Of a DNA stretch of 64,000 nucleotides, positions 48,605-57,043 are shown in pieces. Positions within the stretch are counted from its first letter, which is position 1. Every line of letters starts with the position of its first letter. The notes under the pieces are model-generated. The model worked only from the letters and a program-made list of their open reading frames with translations. It was not told the DNA's origin and did not search any database. A program made the position numbers and the translations under genes. This stretch comes from Microbacterium sp. Au-Mic1. GTDB lineage: Bacteria; Actinomycetota; Actinomycetes; Actinomycetales; Microbacteriaceae. Location of the stretch: the NCBI RefSeq assembly GCF_021341785.1, contig NZ_JAJTTF010000004.1, forward strand, positions 62,001-126,000, given 5' to 3'.

Positions 48605-51274
48605 TCAGCCCGTGTTCTGCAGGCCCGCGGCCACGCCGCTGACCGACAGGAGCAGCAGACGCTGCAGCTCCGGATCCGGCGCGGGAGCCTGCTCATCCGC
48701 GTCGCGGAGGCCGCGCAGCGCCCGCAGTTGGAGGAGCGACAGCGCGTCCACGTAGGGGCTGCGCATCGCGACCGCGCGCTGCAGGATGGGCTTGTTCTCC
48801 AGCAGACGCTCGCCACCGGTGAGGCGGATCACCCAGGAGCGGGTGAGCTCCATCTCCTCGAGGACGAGACCGGCGAGGTCGTCGCGGTCGCCGAGGCCCA
48901 GGTAGCGGCGGGCGATGCGCGGATCCGTCTTCGCGAGACTCATCGCGACGTTGTCGACCATGGTGCGCAGCAGCGGCCACTCCTGGTACGCGGTGCGCAG
49001 CAGATCCTCGTCTCCGACGGCGTCGAGCGCGGTGCCCAGACCGAACCAGCCTGCGAGGTTGATCCGCGCCTGCGTCCATGCGAACACCCACGGGATCGCC
49101 CTGAGGTCCTCGAGGGATTCGACGGAGAGCCCACGACGCGCCGGGCGGGACCCGAGGGCCAGCAGGCCGACCTCCTCCATGGGCGTGACCGTGGCGAACC
49201 AGGGCGCGAAGCCCGGCGCCTTCACGAGGGAGAAGAAGCGTTCGCGTGAGGCGAGGTCCATGGTCGCGGCGACGTCGGCGAACCGCTCGGCGGCGGCGCT
49301 GTTGCGCTGTTCGACGCCGGGGGAGGAGGCGAGCAGGGTCGCGGCGGTGACCTGGTCGATGTGCCGCATCGCGATCGCGGGCTCGCCGTAGCGGGCGAAG
49401 ATGACCTCGCCCTGCTCGGTGAGCTTGAATCGCCCGTCGACCGAGTGCGGCGGCTGCGCGAGGATCGCCGAGTTCGCGGGCCCGCCGCCACGGCCGAGGG
49501 CGCCGCCGCGGCCGTGGAACAGGGTGAGCTCGATGCTCTCGCGCTGCGCCCAGGCGGCGATCTCCGCCTGCGCCTCGTAGAGGGCGAGGTTCGCCGCGAC
49601 CGGACCGACGTCCTTCGACGAGTCGGAGTAGCCGAGCATGACCTCCAGGCGGCGGCCGGTCGCAGCAAGCCGCGCCGCGAAGGCAGGGTGCGTGACGATC
49701 TCGGCGAGGATCCCGGGGGCGGCCTGCAGGTCGGCGAACGTCTCGAACAGCGGCACCACGTCGAGCACGGGCCCGTCGTCTCCGCACGCGTACTGCGCGA
49801 GGCGATGCACGTTCGCGAGGTCCTGCGCGGACTGCGTGAACGAGACGACGTAGCGACCTGCGGCGCGGGGGCCATGGGTGCGCTGGATCTCGCGGACGGT
49901 GCGGAAGACCGCGAGCACCTCCTCGGTCTCGGCGCTGAGTGATCCGGATCCGCCCGCGGCGTCGAGCTCCGCGAGAGCGCGCGCATGCACCTGGGAGTGC
50001 TGACGCACCTCCAGCTCGGCGAGGTGGAAGCCGTACGTCTCCACCTGCCAGATGAGGTGCTGCATCCCGCCGAACGCATGCCGGTGCGCGCCGGCTGCGA
50101 CGAGCGACGACTGCACGGTGCGAAGCTCGGCGAGGAGCTGCTCCGGATCCTCGTATCCGCCCTCGTCCCCGCGACGGGTGACCGCGACGCGGTGCGCGAG
50201 CAGCAGCAGCATCCGACGATGCGGCTCGGAGGGGGAGCGGGTGGCGATCTCGCCCGCGACGTCGGGGTGGGCGGTCTGCAGCGCGCTCCACAGCGCCGTC
50301 GCCTCCGCGGAGGGCGGCGTGCCCTCGGCATCGAGGGTCAGCGTGCGGCCGATCCGCTCGATCGCGCGCTCGAGCCCGCGCAGGACGTGGTCGGCCGCGA
50401 TCGCCGCGGCCTCGCGGGTCACGGCGGCCGTGACGAACGGGTTGCCGTCGCGGTCGCCGCCGACCCAGGTGCCGATGCGCACGAAGGCGGGGACGATGGG
50501 GGCGGAGGAACCGGATTCGTCGCCGCGCAGCACGTCGTCGATGCGGCGGTACACGTGCGGCACCGTGGTGAACAGCGTCTCGTCGAAGACGCTCATGACC
50601 GTGCGCACCTCATCGGTCGGCGCCGGCTTCTGGGCGCGCAGCGGCGCCGTGCGCCAGAGGGTGTCGACCTCCTCGAGCATGCGCCGACGTGCGCGGTGCG
50701 CCTCGGGGCCGCCCTCGGCCGCGGCGTCATGCGCGCTGAGCAGGTCGGCGAGCCGCCGGATGCTGGATGACACCGCGCGGCGGCGGGCTTCGGTGGGATG
50801 CGCCGTGAACACGGGGTGGAACCGCAGCGCGCCGAGGCGGCGGCGGGCCTCGTCCTCGCCGACCTCGGCGCTCAGCTGCGCGAAGGCTCCGGCGACGGTG
50901 TCGGTGGACGTGGGGTCGTCGCCGCGCTCGCGGAGCACACGGACGCGCTGGTGCTCCTCGGCGAGGTTCACGAGGTGGAAGTAGGCGGTGAAGGCTCTGG
51001 CGACCTCGTCTGCGCGCTGCACCGAGAACTCCTCGGCGATCCGGGTCGCGCGGTCGAAGGCCTCGGCGGACTCGTCGGTGTAGGCCTCGATCGTGGCCTG
51101 GCGCAGGCGCTCGACGTCGTCGAACAGATCGTCGCCGCCGGATTCGCGCAGGACCTGGCCGAGCAGCGCGCCGAGCATGCGCACGTCGGCGCGCATCGCC
51201 TCGGGCAGCTCGCGCCCTGCCTCGAACCTGCCGACGATGCGGATGGCTTCGGTATGAGTTGTGTCGGGGGTCAC
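48605..51274 (-). CDS. ppc: Phosphoenolpyruvate carboxylase
   Basis: An 889-residue anaplerotic enzyme forming oxaloacetate from PEP and bicarbonate. Catalytic landmarks are visible: FTAHPTEARRR near the N-terminal third (His), GTWVGGDRDGNP, VMLGYSDSSKDVG and the mobile FHGRGGALGRGGG loop; the C-terminus is NTG, as in most bacterial enzymes where the terminal Gly is required. The GTG at 51274 is preferred over the longer open frame because family homology starts there and TACGCT lies exactly 6 nt upstream. Confidence 0.97.
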   Translation of the reverse strand: MTPDTTHTEAIRIVGRFEAGRELPEAMRADVRMLGALLGQVLRESGGDDLFDDVERLRQATIEAYTDESAEAFDRATRIAEEFSVQRADEVARAFTAYFHLVNLAEEHQRVRVLRERGDDPTSTDTVAGAFAQLSAEVGEDEARRRLGALRFHPVFTAHPTEARRRAVSSSIRRLADLLSAHDAAAEGGPEAHRARRRMLEEVDTLWRTAPLRAQKPAPTDEVRTVMSVFDETLFTTVPHVYRRIDDVLRGDESGSSAPIVPAFVRIGTWVGGDRDGNPFVTAAVTREAAAIAADHVLRGLERAIERIGRTLTLDAEGTPPSAEATALWSALQTAHPDVAGEIATRSPSEPHRRMLLLLAHRVAVTRRGDEGGYEDPEQLLAELRTVQSSLVAAGAHRHAFGGMQHLIWQVETYGFHLAELEVRQHSQVHARALAELDAAGGSGSLSAETEEVLAVFRTVREIQRTHGPRAAGRYVVSFTQSAQDLANVHRLAQYACGDDGPVLDVVPLFETFADLQAAPGILAEIVTHPAFAARLAATGRRLEVMLGYSDSSKDVGPVAANLALYEAQAEIAAWAQRESIELTLFHGRGGALGRGGGPANSAILAQPPHSVDGRFKLTEQGEVIFARYGEPAIAMRHIDQVTAATLLASSPGVEQRNSAAAERFADVAATMDLASRERFFSLVKAPGFAPWFATVTPMEEVGLLALGSRPARRGLSVESLEDLRAIPWVFAWTQARINLAGWFGLGTALDAVGDEDLLRTAYQEWPLLRTMVDNVAMSLAKTDPRIARRYLGLGDRDDLAGLVLEEMELTRSWVIRLTGGERLLENKPILQRAVAMRSPYVDALSLLQLRALRGLRDADEQAPAPDPELQRLLLLSVSGVAAGLQNTG

Positions 51275-51280
51275 GGTTCG

Positions 51281-51286
51281 AGCGTA
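51281..51286 (-). promoter_or_regulatory. -10 hexamer TACGCT of ppc
   Basis: Minus-strand TACGCT, six bases, then the GTG at 51274, suggesting a leaderless ppc transcript. Confidence 0.55.
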
Positions 51287-51396
51287 AACCGATGCCGTCG
51301 GCGCGACGACCGCGTGACGTTCCGCGGGGAGCGGTATGCCATCCCGGGCGCCCTGGCTCTCGTCGCCGTGCATGGGCGCGCGATACGGTGGGAGGG

Positions 51397-52677
51397 ATGA
51401 GCCGCACGACTCGCCTTCTCCGTTCCGCCCAGTTCCCCGCGATCCTGCTGCTCCTGGCCGCGGGGCTCGGACTTCTGCTGGCCAACCTGCCCTCGCATGA
51501 TGCGGTCGCCGGGATCCTCGACGCGCACCTCGCCGTGCCCGGCACCGGACTCGACCTCTCGGTCGAGCACTGGGTGTCCGACGGGGTCCTCGCGATCTTC
51601 TTCTTCGTCGTCGCCCTGGAGCTGCAGTTCGAGCTCACCCGCGGCGAGCTGAACAGCCTGCGCGCGGCGGTCCAGCCCGCGATCGCCGCGGCCGGCGGCA
51701 TCCTGGTCCCGATTGCCGTGTATCTGGTGATCGCGGGCGGCGGGCCGAGCGCGACGGGCTGGCCCATCCCCACCGCGACCGACATCGCCTTCGCGCTCGG
51801 CGTACTCGCCGTGTTCGGGCGCGGTCTGCCGTCCGCGGTGCGCGTGTTCCTGCTCGCCCTCGCGATCCTCGACGACATCGTCGGGATCGTCTTCATCGCG
51901 GTGCTGTTCGCCGACGGTCTGGATCTGCTGCGATTGGGACTGGGGATCGTGGCGGTGATCGTGTTCGCGGTGCTCAGCCGCACGCTGCAGCGACGCCGGC
52001 GCCTGGATCCGCTCATCGTGGCGCTCATGATCGTCGTCGGCGTCGTCGCGTGGGCCCTGTTCGCCCTCTCCGGCGTGCATGCGACGATCGCCGGAGTCAT
52101 GCTCGGGCTCGTGATGGCGCCGCGCGCATCGGAGCGCACCCGGCACGCGCTGGAGCCGTGGGTGAACGGCCTGGTCCTGCCGCTGTTCGCGTTCGTCGCG
52201 GCTTTCGTGGTGATCCCGCAGGTGCCGCTGTCGGCGCTGTCGCCCGCCTTCTTCGGCATCCTCGTCGCGTTGCCGGTCGGCAAGCTGCTCGGCATCTCAC
52301 TGTTCGGGCTCGTCGCGCAGCGGATCCGTCCGCGCGGCACGCCGCCGGCGATCCGGTTCCCCGACCTGCTCGCGGCCGGTGCGCTCGGCGGCATCGGATT
52401 CACCGTGTCGCTGCTGCTGGCCAATCTCGCGTTCGCGAAGCAGGCCGAGGTCCGCGACGAGGCGATCCTGGCGGTGCTGCTCGGATCGATCGTCTCTCTC
52501 CTCGTCGGCGCCGTGCTGGTGTCATGGCGGGCGAAGGTGCACCGCGCCGCGGGCGCCTCCGATGAGGATTTCGGCGACGATGACGACCTCTGGGTGGCGC
52601 ACACGGACGAGGTGCGGACCCCGACGGCTCGAGAGGAGCTCTTCGATGAGCGGCACGGTGGACCCGGGAAGCACTGA
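51397..52677 (+). CDS. nhaA: Na+/H+ antiporter NhaA
   Basis: A 426-residue antiporter with about 11-12 membrane helices, exporting Na+ in exchange for protons. Key residues: TATDIAFALG (the helix IV Asp) and the ion-binding pair in LAILDDIVGI. Other landmarks are GVHATIAGVMLG and ALGGIGFTVSLL. The C-terminal ~50 residues form an acidic cytoplasmic tail (DEDFGDDDDLW). GGGAGGG precedes the ATG, and TACGGT lies 7 nt upstream as a possible -10. The mazG start lies 32 bp inside its 3' end. Confidence 0.95.
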   Translation: MSRTTRLLRSAQFPAILLLLAAGLGLLLANLPSHDAVAGILDAHLAVPGTGLDLSVEHWVSDGVLAIFFFVVALELQFELTRGELNSLRAAVQPAIAAAGGILVPIAVYLVIAGGGPSATGWPIPTATDIAFALGVLAVFGRGLPSAVRVFLLALAILDDIVGIVFIAVLFADGLDLLRLGLGIVAVIVFAVLSRTLQRRRRLDPLIVALMIVVGVVAWALFALSGVHATIAGVMLGLVMAPRASERTRHALEPWVNGLVLPLFAFVAAFVVIPQVPLSALSPAFFGILVALPVGKLLGISLFGLVAQRIRPRGTPPAIRFPDLLAAGALGGIGFTVSLLLANLAFAKQAEVRDEAILAVLLGSIVSLLVGAVLVSWRAKVHRAAGASDEDFGDDDDLWVAHTDEVRTPTAREELFDERHGGPGKH

Positions 52678-53377
52678 GGATCCGCTCCGCGCGGCCGCCG
52701 AGGTCATGCGACAGGTGCGAGAGAAGTGCGTGTGGTCGCAGGCCATGACGCACCGCGAACTCGTGCCGTACCTCGTCGAGGAGTCGGCCGAGCTCATCGA
52801 CGCGGTGGAGCGCGGCGACCGTACGGAGCTGCGCGAAGAGCTCGGCGACCTGCTCTGGCAGGTCCTGTTCCATGCGGCGATCGCGGCGCAGGATCCGGCG
52901 GATCCGTTCGACATCGACGACGTCGCGCGTACGCTCACCGAGAAGATGACGCGGCGCCACCCGCATGTGTTCGGCGATGCGATCGCGCGCACGCCGGAAG
53001 AGGTGCTCGTGCACTGGAACGCGGCCAAGGCGGCCGAGAAGCGCGAGCGCCGCAGCGTGCTGGACGGCATCCCTCCCGGCATGCCCGCCCTCGCCCGCGC
53101 GCAGAAGATCCTGGGCCGGGCCGCGAAGGCGAAGGTCGTGGTCTCCGAGGATCCGTCCGCTTCCGGGCATGAGGAGGAGCCGCCGGCGATCGTCGGCCCG
53201 ACTCCCGCGCCTCCTGCGGAACCCGCCGCGCTCACGGAGGCCGAGCTCGGCGACCAGCTGCTGACTCTCGTCGTGGCGGCTCGCACCCACGGCTGGGACG
53301 CGGAGCGTGCGCTGCGCGAGCGGATCAGGATCCTCGAGGACGAGGTGCGGGCCGCGGAGGGATCCGAGTCGGTCTGA
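52646..53377 (+). CDS. mazG: MazG-family nucleoside triphosphate pyrophosphohydrolase
   Basis: A 243-residue all-helical house-cleaning NTPase hydrolysing (d)NTPs to monophosphate and PPi. The MazG domain shows CVWSQAMTHRELVPYLVEE in pieces, the E-E-x-x-E of VEESAEL and the ELGDLLWQVLFHA motif (E-x-x-D), then MTRRHPHVFG. The usual P-W-D is V-W-S here. A Pro/Glu-rich linker follows, then a short C-terminal helical segment, as in mycobacterial MazG. GAGGAG stands upstream of ATG 52646, inside nhaA. Confidence 0.93.
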   Translation: MSGTVDPGSTEDPLRAAAEVMRQVREKCVWSQAMTHRELVPYLVEESAELIDAVERGDRTELREELGDLLWQVLFHAAIAAQDPADPFDIDDVARTLTEKMTRRHPHVFGDAIARTPEEVLVHWNAAKAAEKRERRSVLDGIPPGMPALARAQKILGRAAKAKVVVSEDPSASGHEEEPPAIVGPTPAPPAEPAALTEAELGDQLLTLVVAARTHGWDAERALRERIRILEDEVRAAEGSESV

Positions 53378-53386
53378 CGGACCTGG

Positions 53387-53392
53387 AAGAAT
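53387..53392 (+). promoter_or_regulatory. -10-like hexamer AAGAAT before hisS
   Basis: AAGAAT, six bases, then the GTG at 53399; the weakest member of the leaderless set. Confidence 0.35.
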
Positions 53393-53398
53393 GGTTCC

Positions 53399-54694
53399 GT
53401 GGCAACGGTCAATCCTCCGCGCGGGATGCGCGACTTCCTCCCCGCCGACAAGGCACGTCGTGAGCGCGTGCTGTCCGTCATCCGCGAGCGCTACCGCGCG
53501 CATGGCTTCGACGAGATCGAGACGCCCGTCGTCGAGGAGTACGACCGCCTGCACGCAGGGATCGGCGGCGACAACGAGAAGCTCTCGTTCAACATCCTGC
53601 GCCGAGGTCTCGACGCCGAGGGCATCGCCGCGGCGGCCGAGGATCCGGCCGCGCTCAGCGACCTCGGCCTGCGCTACGACCTGACCGTCCCGCTCGCCCG
53701 CTTCTACGCGACGAACCGCGGCCAGCTGCCCGGGGTGTTCCGCTCGATCCAGATCGGTCCGGTCTGGCGCGCCGAGCGCCCGCAGAAGGGCCGGTACCGC
53801 CAGTTCGTGCAATGCGACATCGACATCATCGGGGACGACTCGGCGCGCGCCGAGGCCGAACTCATCGTCGCATCGCTCGACACGATCGACGCCCTGGGCC
53901 TCACCGGGGGCACGGTGCGCGTGAACGACCGCCGCGCGCTGGACTGGATGCTCGACGCGTTCGGCTTCGCGCAGGACGAGCGCCCCGGTGTTCTCATCAC
54001 GATCGACAAGCTCGACAAGATCGGTGCGGACGGCATCGTCGCCGAGCTGCGCGAGCGCGGCGCCACCGCCGCGGCCGTGGATGCGTTCGAGGCGTTCCTG
54101 CACCGCCCGCAGACGCTCGAGTACAACCCCTACGGCGAACGGCAGATCCGCAAGGCGCTGCCCGAGAACGCCCCGGACGAGCTCGTCGCGCACCTCGTGG
54201 GACTCGGCGAAGCGGTCGCGGCCGCACGCCCTGCCGCGGAGGGGATCGACCCGATCCCGCTGCAGTTCGACCCGTTCCTCGTGCGCGGCATGGGCTATTA
54301 CACGGGCACGATCATGGAGCTCGCGCACCCTTCCGTGACCTACTCGCTGGGTGGTGGCGGTCGCTATGACGGCATGATCGGACGCTTCCTCGGTCAGCAG
54401 GTGCCCGCGGTCGGCTTCTCGATCGGCTTCGAGCGCATCGTCGATCTGCTGGAGTCGGCCGACGATGATGCAGCCCAGGCCGTGGTGCTGGTGCACGACG
54501 CCGACGTCCCGGTGGCGGAGCTCGTCGCCCACAAGGCGGCGCTCATCGCGGGCGGCGCCCGGGTGCGGCTGGAGCGGCGAACGAAGAACCTCAAGGCTCT
54601 GCTGGAACGTGCCGCCGCCGACGGCTACACGGCATTCGCGGGTGTCCGCGCGGGCGATTCCTCCGATGCGCTGGAGGTCAAGCCGCTGTCCTGA
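53399..54694 (+). CDS. hisS: Histidyl-tRNA synthetase
   Basis: A 431-residue class II synthetase charging tRNA-His. Motif 1 lies in the first 60 residues (GMRDFLPADKARRE); YDLTVPLARFYA and the motif 2 loop RPQKGRYRQFVQCDID follow; the histidine-specific VRGMGYYTG and motif 3 GGGRYDGMIGRF are all present. The C-terminal anticodon domain includes RLERRTKNLKALLERA. The gene starts 21 bp behind mazG and could also be read from the upstream operon. Confidence 0.96.
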   Translation: MATVNPPRGMRDFLPADKARRERVLSVIRERYRAHGFDEIETPVVEEYDRLHAGIGGDNEKLSFNILRRGLDAEGIAAAAEDPAALSDLGLRYDLTVPLARFYATNRGQLPGVFRSIQIGPVWRAERPQKGRYRQFVQCDIDIIGDDSARAEAELIVASLDTIDALGLTGGTVRVNDRRALDWMLDAFGFAQDERPGVLITIDKLDKIGADGIVAELRERGATAAAVDAFEAFLHRPQTLEYNPYGERQIRKALPENAPDELVAHLVGLGEAVAAARPAAEGIDPIPLQFDPFLVRGMGYYTGTIMELAHPSVTYSLGGGGRYDGMIGRFLGQQVPAVGFSIGFERIVDLLESADDDAAQAVVLVHDADVPVAELVAHKAALIAGGARVRLERRTKNLKALLERAAADGYTAFAGVRAGDSSDALEVKPLS

Positions 54695-54737
54695 CGCGAC
54701 CGTCGCCTTCGCGACCGCGGCTCGTCACGCGCCGTTC

Positions 54738-55634
54738 ATGTCGATGCGGTCTGATCGGCGTATGGACGTTGCCGACCGCCGCAGGACCCGATCCTCGCGC
54801 TCCGCCGGGCTCAGCAACCGCTCGAAGGGGCTTCTCGGAGCCGCCGGGCTCGCGGTCGCGGGATCGGCCGTCGCCGTGCCGCTCGCCCTGCGGCGCCAGG
54901 CCAGGATCGCCCGACGTCGCATCGGCAAGCCGCTGGGCGAGGAAGCGATCGATGCAGACCGCGTGTGGCGGCCGCGCCTGTCGGGGGAGCCCATCGAACT
55001 GCTTCTTCTCGGCGACTCGCTCGCGGCGGGTCTTGGTGCCGAACGACGCAAGGACACGCTGGGCGGACGGCTCGCCAAGGGCGTCGCCCGGCGGACGCGA
55101 CGGCCGGTGCGACTGCGCACCGTTGCGATCGTCGGATCCGAGTCGCCGGATCTGGATGCCCAGCTCGCCTCGCTTCCGACGGACTACCTGCCGCACGTCG
55201 CCGTGATCGTCGTGGGCGGCAACGACGTGACGCATCGGATCCCGGTCTCCCTGTCGGTGCAGCATCTCGAAGATGCGATCGGCTGGCTGCATGCGCTCGG
55301 CGCCGGCGTCGTGGTGGGCACCTGCCCCGACCTCGGGGCGCTGCGGGCCGTTCCGCAGCCGCTGCGCTCGATCGCCTCGCGGATGTCGCGGCGACTGGCG
55401 GCGGCGCAGGCCCAGGCCGCCATCGAGCACGGAGCCACGGCGGTCGACCTGCGCCGTGCGGTCGGCCCGATGTTCTTCGACGAGCCCGAGGAGATGTTCA
55501 GCCTGGACCGGTTCCACCCCAGCGCCCTCGGCTACCGGCGCACCGCGGAGGCGCTGCTGCCCGCTGCCGCGGCAGCGGCCGAGGAGGCCGCGGTGGGCGC
55601 GACCCCCGGAGCGCTCAGCTCTCCGTCGCGGTGA
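54738..55634 (+). CDS. Membrane-anchored SGNH/GDSL hydrolase
   Basis: A 298-residue SGNH esterase. A basic N-terminus and a short hydrophobic segment (LLGAAGLAVAGSAVAVPLAL) near 32-52 suggest membrane anchoring or a weak signal peptide. Catalytic blocks: LLLGDSLAAG (Ser, block I, ~residue 92), VVGGNDVTH (block III, ~160), and the D-x-x-H of DRFHPSALGY (~258). The start is uncertain: ATG 54738, 54744 and 54762 are in frame and none has a ribosome site. Substrate unknown. The stop region overlaps the convergent VOC gene by 20 bp. Confidence 0.85.
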   Translation: MSMRSDRRMDVADRRRTRSSRSAGLSNRSKGLLGAAGLAVAGSAVAVPLALRRQARIARRRIGKPLGEEAIDADRVWRPRLSGEPIELLLLGDSLAAGLGAERRKDTLGGRLAKGVARRTRRPVRLRTVAIVGSESPDLDAQLASLPTDYLPHVAVIVVGGNDVTHRIPVSLSVQHLEDAIGWLHALGAGVVVGTCPDLGALRAVPQPLRSIASRMSRRLAAAQAQAAIEHGATAVDLRRAVGPMFFDEPEEMFSLDRFHPSALGYRRTAEALLPAAAAAAEEAAVGATPGALSSPSR

Positions 55635-56139
55635 ACGAGGCGGCCCATTCGGCGATGCGGGCTGTGCTCTCGGCCTCCGAGAGGTCCTCGACCCGCGTCA
55701 TGATCGACCAGCGTACGCCGAACGGATCCCGGATGCTCGCATAGCGGTCGCCCGAGACGAACGTCGACGGCGCCTCGCGGACGGTGGCGCCCGCGGCGAC
55801 GGCGCGCTCGACGACCGTGTCGACGTCGGGCACATAGAGACCCATTGAGTAGCAATCGGCGTCGCCGGCGGGCGCGGCGACGAGCCCGTACTCGGGGTTG
55901 GGGTCGCCCAGCTGTAGCACGCCGAGACCGAAGTCGAGGTCGGCGTGCGCGACCACGCCGCCGAACTCGGTGATCTCGACGACGCGCGCGCCGAAGATCT
56001 CGCGGTAGAACTCGATCGCGGACCGGGAATCGGGGATGGCCAGGAACGGGGTGAGGGAGGTGGCGGAGTTCGGGCGGCCGTTCGTCGTGTACTGGCCGGT
56101 GATGCCGGTGGCGTTCGTCGTGGAGGTGTCTTCGCTCAT
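55615..56139 (-). CDS. VOC-family (glyoxalase/bleomycin resistance-like) protein, PhnB type
   Basis: A 174-residue single vicinal-oxygen-chelate domain with the paired beta-alpha-beta-beta-beta modules: LTPFLAIPDSRSAIEFYRE, then VVAHADLDFG, VPDVDTVVERAVAAGA and SIRDPFGVRWSIM. The PhnB-like branch often binds no known substrate. TAGCCT lies exactly 6 nt before the ATG. It is divergent from the AraC regulator and overlaps the SGNH gene end. Confidence 0.87.
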   Translation of the reverse strand: MSEDTSTTNATGITGQYTTNGRPNSATSLTPFLAIPDSRSAIEFYREIFGARVVEITEFGGVVAHADLDFGLGVLQLGDPNPEYGLVAAPAGDADCYSMGLYVPDVDTVVERAVAAGATVREAPSTFVSGDRYASIRDPFGVRWSIMTRVEDLSEAESTARIAEWAASFTATES

Positions 56140-56145
56140 GACCCG

Positions 56146-56151
56146 AGGCTA
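56146..56151 (-). promoter_or_regulatory. -10 hexamer TAGCCT of the VOC gene
   Basis: Minus-strand TAGCCT, six bases, then the ATG at 56139. Confidence 0.5.
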
Positions 56152-56242
56152 GGCCCGGAGCGGAGGGCGGTTCTTGCAGATTCGCGCCATGTCGGACGGA
56201 GGGACGGACCCCTGGTGGCGGTCCGATGTCCGGGGCGCCATC

Positions 56243-56248
56243 TACGCT
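56243..56248 (+). promoter_or_regulatory. -10 hexamer TACGCT of the AraC-type gene
   Basis: TACGCT, six bases, then the ATG at 56255; this decides the start against the longer open frame. Confidence 0.5.
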
Positions 56249-56254
56249 CGAGGG

Positions 56255-57043
56255 ATGGTCGATCCGACGCGTGGCGTGCTCTATCCGGCGCGCCTGCCGC
56301 AGTTCCACCGTCTTCCGCCACCGGCCCAGGTCGCCGAGCTCGTGGAGTGGTGCTGGATCCCCGAGTGGGATATCGAGCCGGGCCGTTCGTCGCGTCAGGA
56401 CCTCGTGTCGTTCCCTGCTCTGAACCTGGTCGTCGAGAGCGGAGGCACGGTGCTGTCGGGCGCGACGACGCGAGCCAGCTCCCGGGAGTTGACCGGCAGG
56501 GGGTGGGCCGTTGGCGCGCTGTTGCGACCGGCCGCCGTGGCCGCGCTGACCGAGGAGCCCTCGACGCTGCTGGACCGGGTGGAGGCGTACCCGGCTCCGG
56601 GACTGACGGAGGCGGTCGCGCGGGCGATGTCCTCGGGCGAAGGGCATCGGGAGCGGGCCGTCGCGGTGCTGTGCGCCTGGCTGGGCGAGCGAGTGGGCGA
56701 GGTCCCCGCTCCGGCTCGGCACGCGAACGCCATGGCGGAGTTGCTCATGTCCGATCCAGACATCCGCACCCCTGAGCAGGCGGCAGCCCGCCTCGCCGTC
56801 TCGGTGCGCACGCTGCAGCGCATGGCGCACCGCCACGTCGGACTGTCGCCCGCAGCCATGATCCGGCGGCGGCGGCTGCAGGAGGCCGCGGAGCGGATCC
56901 GTTCGCATGCCGACACGGATCTCGCGACGGTCGCCGTCGAGCTCGGCTACGCGGATCAGTCGCACCTCGCGAACGACTTCCGCGCAGTGCTCGGCTTCAC
57001 CCCGTCGGCGTATCGCGCCGATGCCGGTCCCCGCCGAGCCTGA
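56255..57043 (+). CDS. AraC-family transcriptional regulator with DUF6597-like N-terminus
   Basis: A 262-residue regulator. The N-terminal half (LPQFHRLPPPAQVAELVEW onward) resembles the DUF6597 sensing domain; the C-terminal ~100 residues carry two HTH motifs, with AARLAVSVRTLQRMAHRHVG and the second-helix signature AVELGYADQSHLANDFR followed by GFTPSAYR. The ATG at 56255 is chosen by domain start and the upstream -10; frames from 56174 or 56189 would add disordered residues. It is divergent from the VOC gene, its probable target, and overlaps the convergent APC permease by 47 bp. Confidence 0.9.
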   Translation: MVDPTRGVLYPARLPQFHRLPPPAQVAELVEWCWIPEWDIEPGRSSRQDLVSFPALNLVVESGGTVLSGATTRASSRELTGRGWAVGALLRPAAVAALTEEPSTLLDRVEAYPAPGLTEAVARAMSSGEGHRERAVAVLCAWLGERVGEVPAPARHANAMAELLMSDPDIRTPEQAAARLAVSVRTLQRMAHRHVGLSPAAMIRRRRLQEAAERIRSHADTDLATVAVELGYADQSHLANDFRAVLGFTPSAYRADAGPRRA

